In this document: positions 15,344 to 24,821 of the stretch, one piece after another
How the letters are laid out: every line of letters begins with the position of its first letter
Numbering within the stretch: the stretch's first letter is position 1
NCBI RefSeq assembly: GCF_000721075.1
Contig: NZ_JOEQ01000009.1
Coordinates: 161,861-225,860 of the forward strand
DNA length: 64,000 nt
Direction of reading: 5' to 3'
DNA from: Streptosporangium amethystogenes
Lineage (GTDB): Bacteria > Actinomycetota > Actinomycetes > Streptosporangiales > Streptosporangiaceae
Program-made: the position numbers and the translations under genes
Notes under the pieces: generated by a model
What the model saw: only the letters and a program-made list of their open reading frames with translations
Database searches by the model: none
Told to the model about the DNA's origin: nothing

Positions 15344-18300
15344 TCACTCTCCCAAAAATCCGGGGAGCGGGACATCCACTACGTTCCCGTTGCGGTAGAA
15401 GGTGATACTGCTCCAGTCCCGGTAGCCCCTTCGCACCGAGTCTCCGACGATTCTCATCTCACGCTCCGTTGTGAACCAGTTGTCGCCGCCGCCTCGATTG
15501 TATGCCGTTCTAAAGGCGAGAGCCGCATCGTCCGCGTGATCGAAGCCATCGAGGTTGATATGAATTCTATTCCCGGGCTTGTAGAAGGCTACATCTCGCA
15601 CGGATCCAAGCGCCTCGTCTCTAGTTTTGTCGAGGAAGTGAGTAAGTTCGCGTGAATCCGCAAAATTGCGGAGATCGCCTTCTTTCCTAATACCGAGAGC
15701 CACTTCACCGCAGTCGCCTGAGTTGTGGACGAGGATCGGCGCAGTGCCTGCGAGCACATAGTACGTGTGGATGTCGGCGATGGTGAGGTTGTGGACTCGC
15801 TGGTAGGCGGTCCACTTTTCGATTGCTGTGACTTGGACGTGGGTGCCGGCGGCGGTGCGTAGCCACATGCCAGGTTTGAGGTCCTTGGCGTTGACCCATT
15901 TGCGTAGCGCGGGTACCCAGAAGGGGTGGATCTCGGTGGCGATGACCAGGCCTGTCTTGTCGCCCTTCTTGCCGTCGGTGTCGACGGTGATCTGGACGAG
16001 GTTCTTGTCGTCCTCGCCGGTGATTAGGGCGATGACGGGCTTGGCTTCGGTCTTGCCGGTTTCCGGGTCGGTGGCCAGCACCTCGTCGCCGACCTTGACG
16101 TCTTCGATCGGTTTGCGGGTGCCGTCGGCCATGAGCACTTCGGTGCCGGGCACGAAGCTTTGGCGACAGGCCTTAGCGATCTTTCTGACCGTGCTGGCGA
16201 CCCGACCGGCCTTGGCGATCATTGATGCAATCTTGCCAATGCCGGCGGTGACAATTCCCGCAGAGGCCCAGGCACACGCTTCGGTGTCACCGCCGGCACA
16301 GTCGACGTAGTCTGCGACGAAAAGGTCATAGAGTGCAGCTACCTCTGACTTGCCCCATTGGCAATTCTCGTGCCCGATTTTCTCGCAGTGCCTGAAGTAC
16401 TTGTTGATGTCTTGACCGGGAGAAGGGGTAGGAGTCGGCGACGCAGCAGAGGACTGCTTCGGTGAGGGAGCGGAAACCGGCACAGTAGGAGACGCATTGG
16501 GCGTCGGGCTCGGCGACGTGGTGGCAGCGGGTATGCCACCGCCGTCTGAGCTGGCGACGTTGTAGTGGCCGTCGATTTCGATGTTGGTGATGGGGTTGCC
16601 GCCGGTGAAGGAGTAGCGGTTGGACGTCCAGGGGTCGGTGCCGAGGCTCAGGTCGGCGAGGGCGCCGTTGTAGGAGTCGAGGGTGAGGAAGCGGTTGAGG
16701 CCGGGGTTGTAGTCGCGGAACCCCATGTCGTACATGCTGGTGGAGTTGTCCCAGCGTTTGGCGTTGAAGCGGTAGGGGTTGTACTCCTCCTTGGCGGTGG
16801 GGTCGATGGGGTCGGGTTTGTCGATGCCGGTGAAGAGGGTGTCGTCGTTGCTGCCGTAGGCGGTGTAGCCGTAGGTGGCGCGGGTGTCGCCGGTTTCGGA
16901 GGTGAGGGTTTCGACGTCGGTGTGGGCGTTGTAGCCGTAGTAGGAGGACTCCTCGCCGCCGTCGGCCTTGATCTTCACCTGCGACAGCCGCTCGCCCCAG
17001 GGGCTGTATTGGAAGGAGCGGGTGAGTTTGCCGGCGACTTCCTCGTCCAGGACTTCGGCCGACAGGCCGAGGTAGGAGTAGGCGGTGGTCTTCGCGCCGG
17101 CGGTGCCGGTCTTTTCGGTCTTGGTGGTGGTGCGGTCCAGCGGGTCGTAGGTGTAGGTGGTGACGGTGCTGCCGGCGGCGCCGAGTTTTTCGTGTTTGAC
17201 GACGTGGTCGAAGCCGTCGTAGGTGTACTTCTCCTGCACCGCGCCGCCGCCGGTGATGGTGCGCAGCCGGCCGTAGGGGTCGTAGTTGTAGGTGGAGGTG
17301 GCTCCGGCGGTGGTGGAGGTCATCAGCCGGTTGCGGTCGAAGGTGAAGGTGGTCTGCTTGCCTTGGACCGTTTGGTCGTAGACGTTGCTGTTGGCGTCGT
17401 GGCTGTAGGTTTCGGTGGTCGCGGCGCCGCCGCCGATGGGGGTTTTGACGGTTTTGGCGATGCGGTCGCGGGGGTCGTAGGTGTAGGTGTAGTCGTTTTC
17501 CAGGTAGGCGCCGGGGTTGTCGGCGTTCTGGATTTTCGCCAGATCGCGGGAGCGGTGGCCGTTGCCTTGGTAGCCGATGGTGTGCTCGGAGACCACCGTG
17601 GCGTTCGGCTTCTTCTCGATCGAGTGGCGCAGCAGGCTGTCGAGGAAGTAGTCGTAGGTGACGGTGTTGCCGTTGGCCTTGGTCTCGGTGAGGCGTTCGG
17701 CCTTGGGGGTGTAGGTGTAGGTGGTGGTCTTCGGGCCGGTGTCGGTGGCCGACTTCTTGTTGACGACCTGGTCGACCAGGTCGCGGACGTCGTAGCGGTA
17801 GGTGGCCAGCGTCTTGTCGTGGGTGCGCTCGGTGACGGCGCTGTTTTCGTTGTAGGTGAAGGTGGTGGTGTTCTTGACCGTGCCGCCCGCACCGCCGACC
17901 TTTTCGAGGATCCGATCGATCTGGTTGAGGCCGGTGTAGGCGATGTCCCAGGTGTCGATCTTCGCGGTGGGTGAGTTGTCGGCGATTCTCGTGAGGTTGG
18001 CGTTGGGGTCGTAGGTGTAGGCGAAGTCCTTCTTTTCGGTGTCGATGGTGCCGGTGGTGTCGCGCACCAGCTTGACCGCATCGGCGGCGACGATGCCGTT
18101 GGCCTCGTCGGTCAGCGTGACGGAGTGGGTGTTGCCTTCGGCGAAGGTGAACTCGCCCAGGCTGACCCACTCACCCGCGCGAGTGGTCTGGTCGATGGTG
18201 GCGGTCGCCTGGCCGCCGTCGTGCTTGATCGTGTACTTGGCGTTCGTCGCGGTCGCGCCGGTGGGGTATTTCACCTGGACCTTGTAGGTGCCCTGTGAGG

Positions 18301-21300
18301 GAGTGGTGAGGTTCCAGGTGAAGGACGACGAACCGGTGCCGGCCGGGGCGATGGCGTAGTCATAACCGGTGAAACCGGTCCCCGGCTCGACCGTGGCCGC
18401 CAGCCCGGTTCCCACGCTGTTGGTACCGATGGTGGTCCAGGAGCCGGTGGCGGTGACCTGACCGACATCGGAGTTGTCGTCGAGTACCACGTCCAGGCCG
18501 AGCGGGGTGCCGTCGTCGGAGTGGGTCTTGAGCTTGCCGTCGGGGAAGTAGGACCAGTCCAGCGCCCGCTGGGAGGAGCCAGCCGCGCTGGTGACGGTAC
18601 GGTTGGTCTGCGCTCCGAGGGTGTTGTAGTCGTAGGTGGTCTTGATGTCCCACGGGTCGGCGGTGGTCTTGGACCAGCCGTTGTCCCAGTAGGTCATCGT
18701 GGTGATGTTGCGGATGGTCTGCCCGTGCGAGGGCGGCGCGGAGATCTCCTTCAGCCGGGAGACGGCGTCGTAGGCGTACTTCACCGAGTCGGGGGTGTTG
18801 TACTTCGGGTCGTCCTTATCGAACGGGTAGATCTCCTCGGCCGGGCGGTTGAGCTTGTCGTACTTGGTTTCGGCGATGAAGTCGGCCGCATCGTCGGTGG
18901 TCTCCACCCCGCGCGGGGTGATGACCTTGGTGCGGTTGCCGACCTGGTCGTAGACGAACTGCGTGGTCGTGTACTTGATCGTCCCGTCGGTGGCCGAGTG
19001 CGGGACCTTCGTCTCGGTCACCGCGCCGCGCTTGTCCAGCGTGATGAGGGTTTTGTTGCCCTCCTGATCCGTCTGTCCTTCGACGAGGCCGTCCAGGTCG
19101 TAGTCGGTGACCGTCTGATGTCCGGCGGCGTCCTTGACGTGCGTGACCTGGTGGTTGCGGTCGTAGGTGGAGATGGTGGTGTAGTCGCCGGCATCGGCGG
19201 TGGCGTTCTTGCGCGGGTCGACGACCTTGATGGTGTTGCCGACGTTGTCGTAGACGTAGGTGATCTTGTGCTGGGCGGCGTTGAGCACGTCGGTCAGCTG
19301 GTAGATAGGGTCGTAGGCATACGTGGTGGTGAAGTCGCCCGCCTCGGGAGTGAGGTTGCCCTTAGGCTCGGTCTGCGTCTTGAGGTTGCCGGCCAGGTCG
19401 TAGGTGAAGGACGCCTTACGCTCCGGCCCGTCCGCAGCATCCTTCGGCAGCAGCGACTCCAGCAGCTGGTCGGCGTCGTCGTAGGCCGCGGTCGAGATCG
19501 CCCCGTTGGGCGCGGTCGCCTTGGTGATGTTGTCGTTGCGGTCGTAGACCGGGGCCGGAGTGGTGATGAACTTCCCGGCGTCCTGGTCCTTGGGCACCTT
19601 CGACTCGAGCGGCCGGGTGAAGAGGTCGTAGGTCTGGGTGGTCTTCTTGCCCAGCGCGTCGGTCACCGACAACACGTTGCCGCGCACGTCATACGACGTC
19701 ACCGTGGCGTTGTTGTACGCGTCGGTGATCTTCTCTGGATACCCGGTCGGGTGGTAATCACCGTAAGTAGCCGGGTTGCCGTTGGCGTCGGTGCTCTTGG
19801 TCAGCTGGCCGAAGCCGTCGTAGTCGTAGGAGGTGGTGTAGTCCCCGGCTGCGGGAGAGGCGACGCCGAGCGGGTCGGTGACCGTCTTGAGGTTGCCCTT
19901 GGCGTCGTAGCCGAAGTTCCACTTACGGCCCTCGGGAGACGTCTTCTCGGTCAGGTCGGCGACGTAGCCGTTCAGGAAGCTCTGATAGCCCAGCACCGTG
20001 GGGGCGGTGTTGTTGTGGTTGGCCTCGGAGTCCTTCAGTTCCAGCGGGTAGCCGGTCTTCTGATCGAAGGTCCAGGTGGCGAACGCGCCGTTGGCCTCGG
20101 TCAGCTTGACCACGTTGTGATCGGGGTCCCAGGTCAGCGCGGTGGTCTCGTTCTTGGCGTTGACGATCGACTCCGGCCGGCCGTAGGCGTCCAGCACGTA
20201 TTTGGTGGCGTGCTGCAACGGGTCGGTGACGGTGGCGTGGATGACGCCGCCCTGCGGGCCGTCGGGGTCGACGTAGTCGAACTTCGTCACCCCGCCCAAC
20301 CGGTCGGTGAGCGTTTCGATCTTCCACTTGTCCTTGGGGTCGACCGGCGCCTCGTAGTACTTCAGCGCGGTGGTGTTGCCCCGCGGGTCCTTCACCGCGA
20401 CGAGCTTGACGTTCTTGTTGCCCTGGGTGGCGTCGTAGGTGAAGCGGAAGGTCTTGGCTTCGGGATCGCCGGCGCCGTCGACCATCTTGGCCATCAGGCC
20501 CTTGTCGCTGTAGGTGAAAGTGACCTTCCGTCCGGCGATGTCGGTGATCGACTCCACGGTGTCGATGATGTGCGGGTTGGTCAGCTTGGTGTCGTTGACC
20601 TCGGTCCCGGCGTCGTTGATGTAGGTGTAGTCCTGGCCCTTTTTGTAGTAGTTCAGGGTCAGGGTGCGCCGCCCGGCGGCGTCGGTGATGTAGGTCAGGA
20701 ACTTGGTCGGCTTGTTGTTGGACTTGCGGCGCTCGTAGGTGAACGACATGGTGTTGCCGTTCTTGTCGACGATCGCCGACTGGAAGCCTTCGTCGTCGTA
20801 GAAGAACTGGGTGCGGTCGGGCTTGGTGAACACCCAGGTGCGCTGCGCCGCCAGCTCACGATCGTTTCCGAAGGAAGAGGGGTCGACCTTCTGCAGATAC
20901 AGGTGGATGCCGCGGGGGTTTTTGTAGGCGCAGGTGGACGGGCTGCAGGCGGACGGGTCCGTGCCTTCGGGCAGGGTCCACACATGCGTGGTGCCGTCCC
21001 CGTCGGTCAACCGGACCTGGGTGGGCCAGGTCTGGCCGGGCGGGTGGAAGTAGACCTGCGAGCCGAGCCGCTGCAACGTCGAGGCCTGCAACGACCACCC
21101 GTAACCCATCGCCGAGGCGCTGGTGTCGAGGCTGTTGTAGGTCATCCGGGCGAAGGTGGAGATGCCGCGCGAGGGGTTGGAGAACGCGTTGTAGTTCCAC
21201 ACCACGTTGCCCGCGTACGGGTTCACCAACGCGGTGGAGCCGGCGCCGGTGTTCTTACCGGTGTAGGCGTAGAACTTCTCCGCCCCCAGCAGGTCGGAGG

Positions 21301-24091
21301 TCGGCGAGTCGACGCGGATCTGCTGCGGCAGCTGCGGCAGCTGGTGGGAGGCCGACTTCCAGTTGTTGGTGAGGGTGTCCTGTACGTCCCACACCAGGGA
21401 CACGGCCTCGGCCTTGTTGCCCTCGGCCGACAGGGTGGGCGCCTTGACGTCGGCGTCGACCACAGTGCTCTGCCCCGGGGCCAGGGTGGCCGGCAGCGCG
21501 GTCTTCAACTGGTTGTCGGTGGTGGAGATGTCGGTGCCGTCGGGCAGCTTCCAGAAGTAGCCCACCTTGGTGGAGGCCGCCGGCCAGGTCTGGGTGGTGG
21601 TGTTGGTGATGACCACCGGGAGCTTGGTGGTGGCGCCGACGTCCATCCGCTCCGGGGTGCCCGGCACGTAGAACGCCGAGGAGCCGGAGGTCTTCTCGAC
21701 ATAGGTGACCCGTAGCCGGGGCCGCAGCACCGGCTCATCGGCCTCGGAGGCCAGGAACTGCACGGACTGCTTGGCTGATCCGGCCTCGGCTGCGACCTTG
21801 ACGAGCAGGCCGTGGTTGGCGGCCGGGGTCGCGCTCCAGGCCTGGGCGGCGCCGGTGACGGTCCACTTGCGCCAGCCCGGCTGCGCGCTCACCGCTGACA
21901 CGGTGGCGAGCGCGGCCGCGTCGAAGTCGCCGCCGGCGGTGGTCCAGGAGGTGGCGGCATCCGCCTTGGCCCAGGTCGCGGCCTCGTCGAAGGCACGGGT
22001 GAGTTTATGGGCGGTGAATGCCGCGCCGGTGCCGGTGCTGTTGGCCTCCCACAGCGACAACGTCGCCTCGGTGACCTGCGCATCAGATGGGATCTCGTCT
22101 GCGTAGTCGGCGAATTTGACCACCGCGCGGGTGTTACCCAGGGTGGTGGCGGTGTTGGCGGCCTGCAGCCATTTTTGCCCGCTCACCTGGTCGTGGACCG
22201 CGTCGGGTTCGCCGGAGGCCAAGGTGGTATCGGCGCCGGTGTAGAGGATCTTGGCGATCTGACCCGGGCGGGGCAGGATCACCGTCTGCTCCGGCGACGG
22301 GACGGCCTGTCCGTTCTTCAGCACCGCCTCAAGCCGGTAGGTGGCCTCGTGGGTGTAGGAGGGGTCGGTGACCGCGTCCGGGTCGCCGCCGCTGCTGGTG
22401 TCGACATAGGAGGTGGCATCCGGTGAGATCGCCGCCACCAGCTGGGCATCGCTGGTGCCGTGACCGCCGCCGAGCTGACAGCCGCTCGGGCAGGTGCGAT
22501 ACAGCCGGTACTCGGCCAGGTCATCGGACGCGTCGCCGGGGGTGGGGTCGGCGTAGGCGCTCCACGACAGCGACGCCCCCACCGAGGTCGCGGTGGTGAC
22601 CGGGTTCAGCACCACACCCGGGTTGCCGTAGGTGACGACCAGCTTGGGGAAGGTGGCCGTCTCCCCGGTCATGCCGTCGCCGCCGTAGAGGTCCTCACCG
22701 GCCGCATACACCGGGCCGGCGATTTTGCCGGTGGAGGTCTCATCGACGGCCTTGAGCATGATGCCGTTCATCGGCGCCTCATAGGAGGAGTACCAGCCGT
22801 TGACCATGGCGGTGACGTCGAAGGAATGCCAGCGAGACAGCTCACCCGCGTTGCGTACCACGGTCGCGGCCGGGGTGGCGGCGACGGTGGGCTGGGTGTT
22901 CCAGGTGACATCCCAGCCGGACCACTCGCTGGTGATCTCGTGCGCGGCCACCGTCACCGGCCCGGCCTCACCCAGCGCCTGGTCGAAGTAGGTCTCCAGG
23001 TGGGCCTCATCGACCTGGGTACCGAGCGCGATCTCCGAGGGCATGTTGAAGTACAGCAGCGCCCGGTTGATCCCGGTGGAGGAGATCTTCCCGACCGGCA
23101 GCTTCCACGAGCCGTCGTAGTTGGTGGTCTTGGCCGCGGAGTTGACGTAGGTGTCGCTGCCGTCGAACCCGTTCGACTGGATCGTGATCGTGGGGTCGAT
23201 CACCACCGGCCATTTGCGCTCCGGCGCGGCCAGCCAGGCCGCGTCCGGCTTCAACGTGATCGTCGTCTCGGCGCCCTGCCCGCTCAGCGTCTGGGTGACC
23301 GCCTCGGAATAACGCTTGCCGTACGGCGAGACCGGATCATCCGTCGCATCGATCATGAACGGCTTCGGGATCGTGAACGTCGGCGCATCGGATCCATCCG
23401 CGGTGAACGCGATCGACCCGTCGGTGTTCTGCTTGGCGCTCACGCCGCCGGACTTGACGGTGAAGGCGAACGAGGCGTCGGCCGCCGGCGGCTTGGACAG
23501 CACCAGGTACTCCTTCACCCCCTCCGCCGTGACCTTGTAGACCACATCGGCGCCGTCCCATACCCCCGGATAGGTGAGCGTGGACCCGTCGACCTTCGGG
23601 ACGATCTTCCTGGAGTCCCCGGCCACGCCGAGCGTCAGCTGCCGCTTGCCCAGCTGAATCTTGGCGAGCTTGCTCGTGGCCTCACCGAACCGGGAGGAGA
23701 ACCCGCTGGCATCGTTGCCGTGGGTGAAGCCGTCCTCGGCGACCGAGCCGATCCGGGTGTCGATGTCCTTCCAGGTGCCGGCCGCGTCCTGGTAGTGGCG
23801 CGGCACGCTCGACAGCTCCACCTGCCGGCGGCCGTCGTCGAGTTCGAACACCGTGCCGTGCGCAGAGCGCTTGGCGGTCAGTTCCTTGACGCGTTTGCCC
23901 GGCGGTTTCGGCTTACCCGACCTGGAAGCTCCGGTGCGGCCGGGCAGCGCGGCCGCACCGGTTCCGGTGCGCATCTGCCCGCGCGGGGTCTCGGCGAACA
24001 GCCCGCCGATCCCGGAGGCCAGCTGCGACAGCAGGCCCGGCCCGGCCGCCGTCGCGGAGGTCTGCGCCAGTGCCGGGCCGGCCGGGGCCAT
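15344..24091 (-). CDS. Giant RHS/YD-repeat polymorphic toxin with HINT domain
   Basis: At least 2915 residues. In order: end of a Sec signal peptide; two DNRLRE-type domains (about 300-480 and 615-790); an Ig-like linker; a long array of YD/RHS repeats; a golvesin-C-like beta domain inserted around GYDYAIAPAGTGSSSFTWNL; more repeats; the RHS core (YNPYRFNAKRWDNSTSMYDM to DGHYN); a Ser/Pro linker; a HINT autoprocessing domain (2642-2790, Cys 2642, ending VHN); and a toxin tip (2791-2915). The tip resembles polymorphic toxin type 27 (LDGFDHADDAAL, then ITFYRNGNVVDVP), medium-low certainty. The beta-shell should encapsulate and deliver the tip to rivals. The ATG used here cuts the signal peptide; true translation probably starts upstream (see findings). 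Confidence 0.9.
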   Translation of the reverse strand: MAPAGPALAQTSATAAGPGLLSQLASGIGGLFAETPRGQMRTGTGAAALPGRTGASRSGKPKPPGKRVKELTAKRSAHGTVFELDDGRRQVELSSVPRHYQDAAGTWKDIDTRIGSVAEDGFTHGNDASGFSSRFGEATSKLAKIQLGKRQLTLGVAGDSRKIVPKVDGSTLTYPGVWDGADVVYKVTAEGVKEYLVLSKPPAADASFAFTVKSGGVSAKQNTDGSIAFTADGSDAPTFTIPKPFMIDATDDPVSPYGKRYSEAVTQTLSGQGAETTITLKPDAAWLAAPERKWPVVIDPTITIQSNGFDGSDTYVNSAAKTTNYDGSWKLPVGKISSTGINRALLYFNMPSEIALGTQVDEAHLETYFDQALGEAGPVTVAAHEITSEWSGWDVTWNTQPTVAATPAATVVRNAGELSRWHSFDVTAMVNGWYSSYEAPMNGIMLKAVDETSTGKIAGPVYAAGEDLYGGDGMTGETATFPKLVVTYGNPGVVLNPVTTATSVGASLSWSAYADPTPGDASDDLAEYRLYRTCPSGCQLGGGHGTSDAQLVAAISPDATSYVDTSSGGDPDAVTDPSYTHEATYRLEAVLKNGQAVPSPEQTVILPRPGQIAKILYTGADTTLASGEPDAVHDQVSGQKWLQAANTATTLGNTRAVVKFADYADEIPSDAQVTEATLSLWEANSTGTGAAFTAHKLTRAFDEAATWAKADAATSWTTAGGDFDAAALATVSAVSAQPGWRKWTVTGAAQAWSATPAANHGLLVKVAAEAGSAKQSVQFLASEADEPVLRPRLRVTYVEKTSGSSAFYVPGTPERMDVGATTKLPVVITNTTTQTWPAASTKVGYFWKLPDGTDISTTDNQLKTALPATLAPGQSTVVDADVKAPTLSAEGNKAEAVSLVWDVQDTLTNNWKSASHQLPQLPQQIRVDSPTSDLLGAEKFYAYTGKNTGAGSTALVNPYAGNVVWNYNAFSNPSRGISTFARMTYNSLDTSASAMGYGWSLQASTLQRLGSQVYFHPPGQTWPTQVRLTDGDGTTHVWTLPEGTDPSACSPSTCAYKNPRGIHLYLQKVDPSSFGNDRELAAQRTWVFTKPDRTQFFYDDEGFQSAIVDKNGNTMSFTYERRKSNNKPTKFLTYITDAAGRRTLTLNYYKKGQDYTYINDAGTEVNDTKLTNPHIIDTVESITDIAGRKVTFTYSDKGLMAKMVDGAGDPEAKTFRFTYDATQGNKNVKLVAVKDPRGNTTALKYYEAPVDPKDKWKIETLTDRLGGVTKFDYVDPDGPQGGVIHATVTDPLQHATKYVLDAYGRPESIVNAKNETTALTWDPDHNVVKLTEANGAFATWTFDQKTGYPLELKDSEANHNNTAPTVLGYQSFLNGYVADLTEKTSPEGRKWNFGYDAKGNLKTVTDPLGVASPAAGDYTTSYDYDGFGQLTKSTDANGNPATYGDYHPTGYPEKITDAYNNATVTSYDVRGNVLSVTDALGKKTTQTYDLFTRPLESKVPKDQDAGKFITTPAPVYDRNDNITKATAPNGAISTAAYDDADQLLESLLPKDAADGPERKASFTYDLAGNLKTQTEPKGNLTPEAGDFTTTYAYDPIYQLTDVLNAAQHKITYVYDNVGNTIKVVDPRKNATADAGDYTTISTYDRNHQVTHVKDAAGHQTVTDYDLDGLVEGQTDQEGNKTLITLDKRGAVTETKVPHSATDGTIKYTTTQFVYDQVGNRTKVITPRGVETTDDAADFIAETKYDKLNRPAEEIYPFDKDDPKYNTPDSVKYAYDAVSRLKEISAPPSHGQTIRNITTMTYWDNGWSKTTADPWDIKTTYDYNTLGAQTNRTVTSAAGSSQRALDWSYFPDGKLKTHSDDGTPLGLDVVLDDNSDVGQVTATGSWTTIGTNSVGTGLAATVEPGTGFTGYDYAIAPAGTGSSSFTWNLTTPSQGTYKVQVKYPTGATATNAKYTIKHDGGQATATIDQTTRAGEWVSLGEFTFAEGNTHSVTLTDEANGIVAADAVKLVRDTTGTIDTEKKDFAYTYDPNANLTRIADNSPTAKIDTWDIAYTGLNQIDRILEKVGGAGGTVKNTTTFTYNENSAVTERTHDKTLATYRYDVRDLVDQVVNKKSATDTGPKTTTYTYTPKAERLTETKANGNTVTYDYFLDSLLRHSIEKKPNATVVSEHTIGYQGNGHRSRDLAKIQNADNPGAYLENDYTYTYDPRDRIAKTVKTPIGGGAATTETYSHDANSNVYDQTVQGKQTTFTFDRNRLMTSTTAGATSTYNYDPYGRLRTITGGGAVQEKYTYDGFDHVVKHEKLGAAGSTVTTYTYDPLDRTTTKTEKTGTAGAKTTAYSYLGLSAEVLDEEVAGKLTRSFQYSPWGERLSQVKIKADGGEESSYYGYNAHTDVETLTSETGDTRATYGYTAYGSNDDTLFTGIDKPDPIDPTAKEEYNPYRFNAKRWDNSTSMYDMGFRDYNPGLNRFLTLDSYNGALADLSLGTDPWTSNRYSFTGGNPITNIEIDGHYNVASSDGGGIPAATTSPSPTPNASPTVPVSAPSPKQSSAASPTPTPSPGQDINKYFRHCEKIGHENCQWGKSEVAALYDLFVADYVDCAGGDTEACAWASAGIVTAGIGKIASMIAKAGRVASTVRKIAKACRQSFVPGTEVLMADGTRKPIEDVKVGDEVLATDPETGKTEAKPVIALITGEDDKNLVQITVDTDGKKGDKTGLVIATEIHPFWVPALRKWVNAKDLKPGMWLRTAAGTHVQVTAIEKWTAYQRVHNLTIADIHTYYVLAGTAPILVHNSGDCGEVALGIRKEGDLRNFADSRELTHFLDKTRDEALGSVRDVAFYKPGNRIHINLDGFDHADDAALAFRTAYNRGGGDNWFTTEREMRIVGDSVRRGYRDWSSITFYRNGNVVDVPLPGFLGE

Positions 24092-24243
24092 CGACGCCAG
24101 CAGGGTGACGCTGATCGCGGTGGCGACCAGGCACCGTCGCCGTAACCGTTTACGTCTTCGGTACGGCTCGGGCCCGGAGGTTTCGGGCGGGGTGGGGTGG
24201 TGGGGGGAAACGGGCGCACGCAGGCTCCACTCACACAGTCAAG

Positions 24244-24821
24244 GGGTGTAAAGAGGGAATAAAGCGCCCTGATCGTAAGAAGTTGGTCAAACGGAGTAAA
24301 TGATTGCTGTCAGTGATCCCATCGGCACGGTGTAACGAAATGCGGGGACGGAGCGATGTATTCGTCCTATCGCCCGAGTACTGAGTCGTCGCTCAGGCAA
24401 CTGCCTGCTGAAACTTACTTTCACCATTTGTCAACCGAAGGATGGTCGGCTACACGTTCAAGTTTGGGATCGCTCCAAAGAAGGCGTGTGGCGTTAATCA
24501 CAGCAATGGATATGTGAAGGTCACGGCCGATCATCACTCACTGTCAATGGGAGAAAGGCACTCCATCGCCCCCTCCGATATGGGGAGCGTCGACATGTCA
24601 GGGGTCCGGAAAAGTCGGTTGAGGATTGTTGATCATATGAGGCCGAGGACGGCCAGGGTTCGGGTGGCGTCTCGAGAGGTGCCGGACGGTCTGGGCGATC
24701 GACGGGTGATCTTCTCCATGGTCGGCGTCGGCAACGCGCCGGCCTCGGCGGTGTCGACCCCGCAGCTATCAGCCATCGACTGGGCAGGGCCAGGTCGTGC
24801 CCGCCCATACAGAAGAACACC
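24244..24821. other. Degenerate intergenic region upstream of the RHS gene
   Basis: About 580 bases, AT-richer near 24250-24500, which should include the RHS promoter on the minus strand. The only coding relic I recognise is the fragment at 24708-24750. Long plus-strand frames across it continue antisense to the methylase and are not genes. Confidence 0.5.
24708..24750 (-). pseudogene. Fragment of the antitoxin-like gene
   Basis: The minus strand encodes AEAGALPTPTMEKITRR, matching AEAGTLPTSTMEKIVGRR of the antitoxin-like gene at 12441-12731. DNA identity is nearly complete over about 43 bases (compare 12471-12513). Neither the N-terminal part nor the coupled toxin-like gene is present. Confidence 0.65.

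Noticed and set aside
15700..16150. HINT domain considered as an intein
   Set aside because: It is located between the RHS core and a toxin tip and lacks a C-extein of a host protein, the standard pretoxin arrangement.
18521..21715. Very long open frame on the plus strand, antisense to the RHS gene
   Set aside because: Its product is Val/Gly/Arg-rich with no fold and mirrors the codon bias of the RHS repeats on the other strand.
16500..22500. Regularly spaced repeats in the RHS gene considered as a CRISPR array
   Set aside because: The repeats are degenerate Tyr-Asp codon patterns in one open frame, with no constant repeat/spacer structure.
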